Assembly: GCA_017467225.1 (NCBI GenBank)
Contig: JAFTSR010000253.1
Location: forward strand, 1 to 10,845
Origin: Clostridia bacterium
GTDB lineage: Bacteria > Bacillota_A > Clostridia > Oscillospirales > CAG-272
DNA length: 10,845 nt
Direction: 5' to 3'
Position 1 is the stretch's first letter. Each line of letters begins with the position of its first letter. Positions 7,203-10,845 of this stretch are shown here, piece by piece. Both the position numbers and the translations under genes were made by a program. A model generated the notes under the pieces. The model made no database searches and was not told where the DNA came from. It was given only the letters and a program-made list of their open reading frames with translations.

Positions 7203-8030
7203 ATGAAATTCATCATTGATCACGATCTGCACAGCCATAGCTTCATTTCACCCTGCTCGCGCGATGATCGACAGACCAAGCAGGCGATCTATGCCTACGC
7301 GCTGGCCTCGGGCTACAGGTTGATGGCTCTGACCGACCATGGCTGGGATACCAAGGTGGACGATCTTGGCGCACCGGGCTGGGGCGGTAATTCGATGGAT
7401 CGCTTGCGCGAGAATTTGCCGTTGCCGCAATCCAAATATTGCCGTTTTATTATGGGATGCGAGATCGATCTCAATCGCTACGGCGTGTTCGGATTGGCAT
7501 CCGCGGAATGGGATAACTTTGATTTTATTCTGACGGCGATCACGCATCTGAATCTGATGCATTTTACCATCGACCCGGACGAAATTCCCGCGACAGAGCA
7601 GGCTCACAAGGATTATTATCTGAAGCGAGTGGATCAGCTGTTTTCCCGTACTGATCTGCCGTTCCATAAGATGGGTCTGGCACATTTTGCAACCATCAAC
7701 ACGCCGCGCGTGAATTCGGTGCGATGTCTGACCCACTTCACCGATCGGGATTGGCAGAATATGTTCGAGCGGTTGCGCGCGACCGGTATGGGCGTTGAGC
7801 TGAATTTTAACCCGCGCGCTTACGATGCCGAGGCACTGGAGATTATTCTGCATCCGCATCGCATCGCCAATGACATGGGCTGCAAGTTTTATTTGGGCGG
7901 CGACGCTCACCATCCTGAGCGCTTTGCGGAGCGTCGGGCAGAATTTGAGACGATTGTTGATCTGCTGGACTTGAAGGAGAGCGACAAATGGGAATTTGTG
8001 CCGCACATGATCGCAGCGGCGCAGAGCTGA
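7203..8030 (+). CDS. PHP-domain metal-dependent phosphoesterase
   Basis: A 275-residue cytoplasmic PHP-fold protein, the superfamily of histidinol-phosphate phosphatases and the polymerase III PHP domain. The metal-site motifs appear in order: HDLHSHS with H10 and H12; LTDHG with D45 and H46; GCEIDL with E87; ITHLNLMH with H115 and H120; LAHFAT with H161; GVELNFN with E199; and GGDAHH with D234 and H236. The site therefore looks complete. The overall form resembles YcdX- or HisK-like single-domain proteins, but the substrate cannot be read from the sequence, and no histidine-biosynthesis gene is nearby. A GAGGAG at 7185-7190 lies 12 nt upstream of the ATG, a slightly long spacing. It starts 50 nt after the ADP-ribosylhydrolase gene and may be co-transcribed with it; no promoter is evident in the gap. 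Confidence 0.88.
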   Translation: MKFIIDHDLHSHSFISPCSRDDRQTKQAIYAYALASGYRLMALTDHGWDTKVDDLGAPGWGGNSMDRLRENLPLPQSKYCRFIMGCEIDLNRYGVFGLASAEWDNFDFILTAITHLNLMHFTIDPDEIPATEQAHKDYYLKRVDQLFSRTDLPFHKMGLAHFATINTPRVNSVRCLTHFTDRDWQNMFERLRATGMGVELNFNPRAYDAEALEIILHPHRIANDMGCKFYLGGDAHHPERFAERRAEFETIVDLLDLKESDKWEFVPHMIAAAQS

Positions 8031-8066
8031 GCGGTATTTGACCGCGCTTTGTACTACATTATTTTA
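8031..8066 (+). promoter_or_regulatory. Possible weak promoter and small hairpin ahead of the Gly-rich protein
   Basis: A 5-bp stem GCGGT (8031-8035) / ACCGC (8041-8045) immediately follows the PHP-gene stop. A tentative promoter overlaps it: TTGACC (8038-8043), a 16-bp spacer, then TATTTT (8060-8065), which matches the -10 consensus at only 4 of 6 positions. Either element could be chance; the gap to the next gene is only 53 nt. Confidence 0.3.
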
Positions 8067-8083
8067 TTAAGGAGGATTTCACT

Positions 8084-9079
8084 ATGCCCGGACCCGGAGG
8101 AGGAGGAAGAGGCGGCGGCGGAGGCGGCCGCGGAGGTAGCTTTGGAGGAGGACGCAGCGGCGGTTTTGGCGGTGGCGGTGGTCGAGGTGGCAGCTTCGGC
8201 GGCGGACCGCGACCCGGCGGCTTTGGCGGACCCGGAGGCTTCCATCACCATCATCACGGTCCCCACTTTGGATTCTGGGGCCCCGGCTTTGGCTTCCGCC
8301 GTCATTACTACCACGGAGGCGGCGGCTGCCTTGGCGGCATGGTCGGTGCCATCATTGCACCCATCTTTGTGTTGCTGTTTTTGTTCGTATGGTTCAGTGC
8401 CATGTTCCCGTCCTGCTCGCTGATCGAGGTTGAGACGGATAACACGCCGGGGTACGATGCCAATGCCATCGGTGACTTTGCCGATGAGCAGTATGCTGCT
8501 GCCTTTGGTCTGACCGAGGACTACGAGGATCATCTGCTCCTTGTGTTCTTGACTGACGAGGATTGCTACGATTATTATTATATCGCCTGGATGGGTGATG
8601 ATATCCAACGCGACGTGGCTGAGCTGTTCGGCAACAATCAGACGGCGCTGGGACGCGTTCTGGAAGCGAGTATCAACGCACAGTCGTACGAGTATTCGCT
8701 GGACAGCGACCTGGCAGTCGTATTCGAGCATATGGCCAAGCAGGTGGTCGCACTCAACCACGAGAGTAACCACACCTGTGGCACACCCGATACCTCGGTC
8801 AAATCACACGTGGTCAATCGCACCGAGCTGCCGTTGACCGAAAAGACGCTCAATGCCGCCTTGGAGAAGTTTACCGACGAGACCGGTATCTCGACCGTTG
8901 TTGTGGTTGAAGATATGGCGGATGTGCTGGGCGGCGGCGATCAAGCCGCGACCGCTTCCCCCGTGAGATTTTCAGCGATCGCGATCATTCCGATCGTTAT
9001 TGTTGCGGTGATCATCATCGTTTTGGTCACACGCTCCAAAAAATCCGCGCCCAAGACGGACACCAACAAGTGGGAATAA
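8084..9079 (+). CDS. Glycine/histidine-rich two-span membrane protein of unknown function
   Basis: A 331-residue protein I do not recognise as a characterised family. Residues 1-52 are almost entirely Gly with Arg, Ser and Phe, including the octapeptide RGGSFGGG twice (16-23 and 34-41). Residues 53-80 are rich in His and aromatics (five His in a row at 54-58, then HFGFWG and RRHYYH). A hydrophobic span at about 85-108 is followed by an acidic soluble domain (about 112-292), a second span at about 296-316, and a basic tail RSKK. The charge pattern suggests both termini are cytoplasmic and the middle domain is outside. That domain has alpha/beta-like strands (LLLVFLTDED, STVVVVEDM) faintly reminiscent of TPM-type domains, but I cannot assign it. 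The start is supported by AAGGAGG at 8069-8075 with 8-nt spacing. A strong terminator follows. Low-complexity GGC/GGA repeats at the DNA level make this region prone to length change. Confidence 0.85.
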   Translation: MPGPGGGGRGGGGGGRGGSFGGGRSGGFGGGGGRGGSFGGGPRPGGFGGPGGFHHHHHGPHFGFWGPGFGFRRHYYHGGGGCLGGMVGAIIAPIFVLLFLFVWFSAMFPSCSLIEVETDNTPGYDANAIGDFADEQYAAAFGLTEDYEDHLLLVFLTDEDCYDYYYIAWMGDDIQRDVAELFGNNQTALGRVLEASINAQSYEYSLDSDLAVVFEHMAKQVVALNHESNHTCGTPDTSVKSHVVNRTELPLTEKTLNAALEKFTDETGISTVVVVEDMADVLGGGDQAATASPVRFSAIAIIPIVIVAVIIIVLVTRSKKSAPKTDTNKWE

Positions 9080-9091
9080 GACAGAAAAGCA

Positions 9092-9130
9092 GGGAAGAAT
9101 CGCGCGCCGGTTCTTCCCGTTTCCTTTTTC
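9092..9130 (+). terminator. Intrinsic terminator after the Gly-rich membrane protein
   Basis: Perfect 8-bp inverted repeat GGGAAGAA (9092-9099) / TTCTTCCC (9111-9118), extendable by three further inner pairs to a 5-nt loop. It is followed by the T-rich run GTTTCCTTTTTC. It lies 12 nt past the stop codon and closes the purC-side gene run before the next promoter. Confidence 0.85.
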
Positions 9131-9140
9131 CTTGAAAGAG

Positions 9141-9179
9141 TGTTGAGAATTATTACCGAAATGTTGAGCGTTTGTTGAG
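9141..9179 (+). repeat. Three direct TGTTGAG repeats, helically phased
   Basis: TGTTGAG occurs at 9141-9147, 9162-9168 and 9173-9179, with starts 21 and 11 bp apart (about two turns and one turn of DNA). This places the copies on one face of the helix. They end 59 bp before the -35 box of the next gene, a position suited to an activator or repressor site. Function is inferred from arrangement only. Confidence 0.5.
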
Positions 9180-9238
9180 TTTCGAGGTTCAATCTTCACA
9201 AAAAGTTCAAAAAAACTTAATAATTTGGAAAAATGCTA

Positions 9239-9267
9239 TTGACAAACAGTTGAATATTTGGTAAAAT
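9239..9267 (+). promoter_or_regulatory. Sigma-A promoter for the OppA-type lipoprotein gene
   Basis: TTGACA (9239-9244), a 17-bp spacer, then TAAAAT (9262-9267). An A/T-rich tract (about 9196-9238, with runs of A) lies just upstream, resembling an UP element. It includes an AAGTT (9203-9207) / AACTT (9214-9218) inverted repeat. A start near 9274 gives a leader of about 88 nt. Confidence 0.85.
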
Positions 9268-9297
9268 GTAAGAACTACAATGTAATATGTCGTACTG

Positions 9298-9321
9298 TTG
9301 CGCGTTTCTTGTCCCGCGCAA
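9298..9321 (+). other. Hairpin in the 5' leader of the OppA-type gene
   Basis: Perfect 7-bp inverted repeat TTGCGCG (9298-9304) / CGCGCAA (9315-9321) around a 10-nt loop, near the 5' end of the predicted mRNA. No U-run follows, so it is not a terminator. A 5'-protecting stem for transcript stability or a protein-binding hairpin is plausible. The ribosome site AAGGAGG (9345-9351) lies clear of it. Confidence 0.5.
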
Positions 9322-9361
9322 TGTCGCTATGTTACGTTAATTTTAAGGAGGCTTATTAAAA

Positions 9362-10845
9362 ATGAGCAAGATGATCACAAGAGTGCTGGCACTGGCACTC
9401 GCACTGTGCATGATCGCAGCTGCTATGGTATCTTGTGCAAATCAGCCTACGTTCGAAGAGGATAACAGAACCGCAGAAGAAGTCCTCGCCGATTACGTTG
9501 CTGTTGCACCCAAGGATTACTCTCAGTATGCTGACGACTACGATGCACTGTCCGAAGCAATTTACAATGACGTACTGGGTGAGTTCCTGTCCTACTACAA
9601 CAAGGCACAGGACGCTACTACCGTTTCCGAGCGTTACGCTCTGATGGCTATCGCTGAGGCGAAGCTGCTGGAGTCCGGCATTATGCTGCCCCTCTCCTCC
9701 AACGGTGGTAACTACGCTGTTTCCCGCGTGGTCCCCAACACCGCAACTTCCGTTCTGTGGGGTAACGACTCCTACAGATATCATCACGTTCTGGTTGCTG
9801 ACAAGTTCCTGACCAAGGAAGACAGAGCGGAGATGAAGGCTAAGTGGGCTGAGCTCGCTGGCACCGGTAAGTATGAGGCTTGGGCTAAGGAGTTTGTTGC
9901 TGAGAAGGGCTATACCCTGTCCGACAAGTACTCCCTGGGTTACTCCTCTGACCCCCAGACTTGGGACGTTCTGGCAACCTCTAAGGCTGCTGACTCTGAG
10001 GCTATCGTTAACACCTACGACGGTCTGGTAGAGTACGACATGGAGAACGTTATGCAGCCCGCTCTGGCTGAGAGCTGGACCATTTCCGAGGACGGCCTGA
10101 CCTACACCTTCAAGATCCGTCAGGGCGTGAAGTGGGTTGACGCTCAGGGCCGTGAGGTTGCTGACGTTAAGGCTGACGACTTTGTTGCCGGTATGCAGCA
10201 CATGATGGATGCTATGGGCGGCCTTGGCTACCTGGTTGAGGGCATCATCGTAAATGCTACTGAGTATATGGCCGGTGAGGTTACCGACTTCTCTAAGGTC
10301 GGTGTTAAGGCTGTTGACGATGCTACTCTGGTTTACACGCTGGAGGCTCCCACTTCCTTCTTCATGACCATGCTGGGCTACGGCGTATTCGCTCCTATGA
10401 GCCGTTCTTACTATGAGTCCAAGGGCGGTAAGTTCGGTGCAGAGTATGACGCTGAGGCTGCTTCTTACACCTACGGTAAGACCCCCAACGATATCGCTTA
10501 CTGCGGTCCTTACACTGTTACCAACGCAACTGCAAACAACACCATCGTGTTCACTGCTAACCCTGCTTACTGGAACAAGGACGCTATCAACGTTAAGACC
10601 ATTACTTGGCTGTTCAACGACGGTCAGGACCAGCTGAAGGCTTACAATGACGCTGTTAACGGCGTTATCGCAGGCGCTGGTCTGAACGCAGCTGCACTTG
10701 AGGCTGCAAAGAAGGACGGTAACTTCGATAAGTACAGCTACGTTTCTGCTACTGACGCTACCTCCTTCATGGCATTCTACAACCTGAGCCGTGCTGCATT
10801 CGCTAACTTCAACGATGCATCTCAGGTCGTTTCTCCTCAGACTGA
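9362..10845 (+). CDS. Peptide ABC-transporter substrate-binding lipoprotein, OppA/DppA type (SBP_bac_5), 3' end missing
   Basis: The gene runs off the right edge after 494 codons. Residues 1-24 are a lipoprotein signal peptide (lipobox MVSC) with the lipidated Cys at 25, so the product is anchored outside the membrane and should bind peptides or similar solutes. The recognisable start of the family fold comes late: SLGYSSDPQTWDVL (191-204), NTYDGLVEYD (217-226) and PALAESWTISEDGLTYTFKI (233-252), then GVKWVD and the ADDFVAGMQ helix. Before it, residues 26-190 form an extension in which RYALMAIAEAKLLESGIMLP (91-110) resembles the C-terminal end of ordinary OppA proteins. AAGGAGG at 9345-9351 lies 10 nt before the ATG, behind a consensus promoter. 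Codons are strongly biased (CTG for Leu, GCT for Ala), as in highly expressed genes. No permease gene is visible within the window. Confidence 0.88.
   Translation, partial: MSKMITRVLALALALCMIAAAMVSCANQPTFEEDNRTAEEVLADYVAVAPKDYSQYADDYDALSEAIYNDVLGEFLSYYNKAQDATTVSERYALMAIAEAKLLESGIMLPLSSNGGNYAVSRVVPNTATSVLWGNDSYRYHHVLVADKFLTKEDRAEMKAKWAELAGTGKYEAWAKEFVAEKGYTLSDKYSLGYSSDPQTWDVLATSKAADSEAIVNTYDGLVEYDMENVMQPALAESWTISEDGLTYTFKIRQGVKWVDAQGREVADVKADDFVAGMQHMMDAMGGLGYLVEGIIVNATEYMAGEVTDFSKVGVKAVDDATLVYTLEAPTSFFMTMLGYGVFAPMSRSYYESKGGKFGAEYDAEAASYTYGKTPNDIAYCGPYTVTNATANNTIVFTANPAYWNKDAINVKTITWLFNDGQDQLKAYNDAVNGVIAGAGLNAAALEAAKKDGNFDKYSYVSATDATSFMAFYNLSRAAFANFNDASQVVSPQT

Noticed and set aside
7248..8006. 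Minus-strand open frame of 252 codons over the PHP gene
   Set aside because: The plus frame carries the full ordered set of PHP metal ligands; the minus frame has no motif and no ribosome site.
8237..8263. His-run at the N-terminal part of the Gly-rich protein taken as an artificial His tag or vector sequence
   Set aside because: It is interrupted and extended by natural Gly/Phe/Trp/His sequence with mixed CAT/CAC codons inside a native gene, so cloning origin is unlikely.
8054..8773. Antisense open frame of 239 codons and an Ala/Glu-rich + frame (8049-8423) over the Gly-rich gene
   Set aside because: Both arise from the GGC/GGA repeat read in other frames (poly-Ala/Ser). The frame at 8084 has a good ribosome site, two membrane spans and normal soluble-domain composition.
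9356..10201. Long antisense open frame of 281 codons opposite the OppA-type gene
   Set aside because: It is a by-product of the biased codons of the sense gene, has no ribosome site, and its translation is low-complexity Val/Leu/Ser sequence without a known motif.

Overview
The window looks like chromosomal DNA of an uncultured-type gut Clostridium (class Clostridia, plausibly Oscillospirales or Christensenellales). This rests on strong AAGGAGG-type ribosome binding sites, consensus sigma-A promoters with 17-bp spacers, lipoprotein signal peptides of clostridial style, moderately GC-rich coding DNA with CTG-dominated leucine usage, and a clostridial-type PurC. The lineage assignment is inference; there is no rRNA or other marker here.

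Left half, minus strand (5333 down to 1). One promoter (TTGACA-17-TATCAT, 5305-5333) drives a tight run of genes. In transcription order these are a cytoplasmic GH78-type alpha-L-rhamnosidase-like enzyme (5269-3155), cysteine synthase (3144-2200, 10 nt later), a lipoprotein solute-binding protein of the sugar ABC-transporter type (2142-637), and the N-terminal 208 residues of a uroporphyrinogen-decarboxylase-family protein (625 to the left edge, 11 nt later). This looks like a carbohydrate or plant-glycoside utilisation locus with an oddly placed cysteine synthase. No permease or ATPase gene is present in the window.

Right half, plus strand. A second consensus promoter (TTGCAA-17-TATAAT, 5417-5445) drives purC (5545-6243). 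A long GC-rich hairpin without a U-run follows, then an AT-richer ADP-ribosylglycohydrolase-family gene (6343-7152) that looks compositionally foreign. Next come a PHP-domain phosphoesterase (7203-8030) and a glycine/histidine-rich two-span membrane protein (8084-9079) closed by a good intrinsic terminator (9092-9130). A 280-bp intergenic region then carries three helically phased TGTTGAG repeats, an AT-rich tract, a consensus promoter and a 5'-leader hairpin ahead of a peptide-transporter-type lipoprotein SBP (9362 to the right edge). That protein has an unusual N-terminal extension resembling the C-terminal end of its own family.

No complete, convincing new system is visible. The best leads are the Gly/His-rich membrane protein, the rearranged-looking OppA-type protein, and the rhamnosidase/cysK/SBP/URO-D gene cluster. 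No tRNA, rRNA, CRISPR array, insertion sequence or phage gene was seen.
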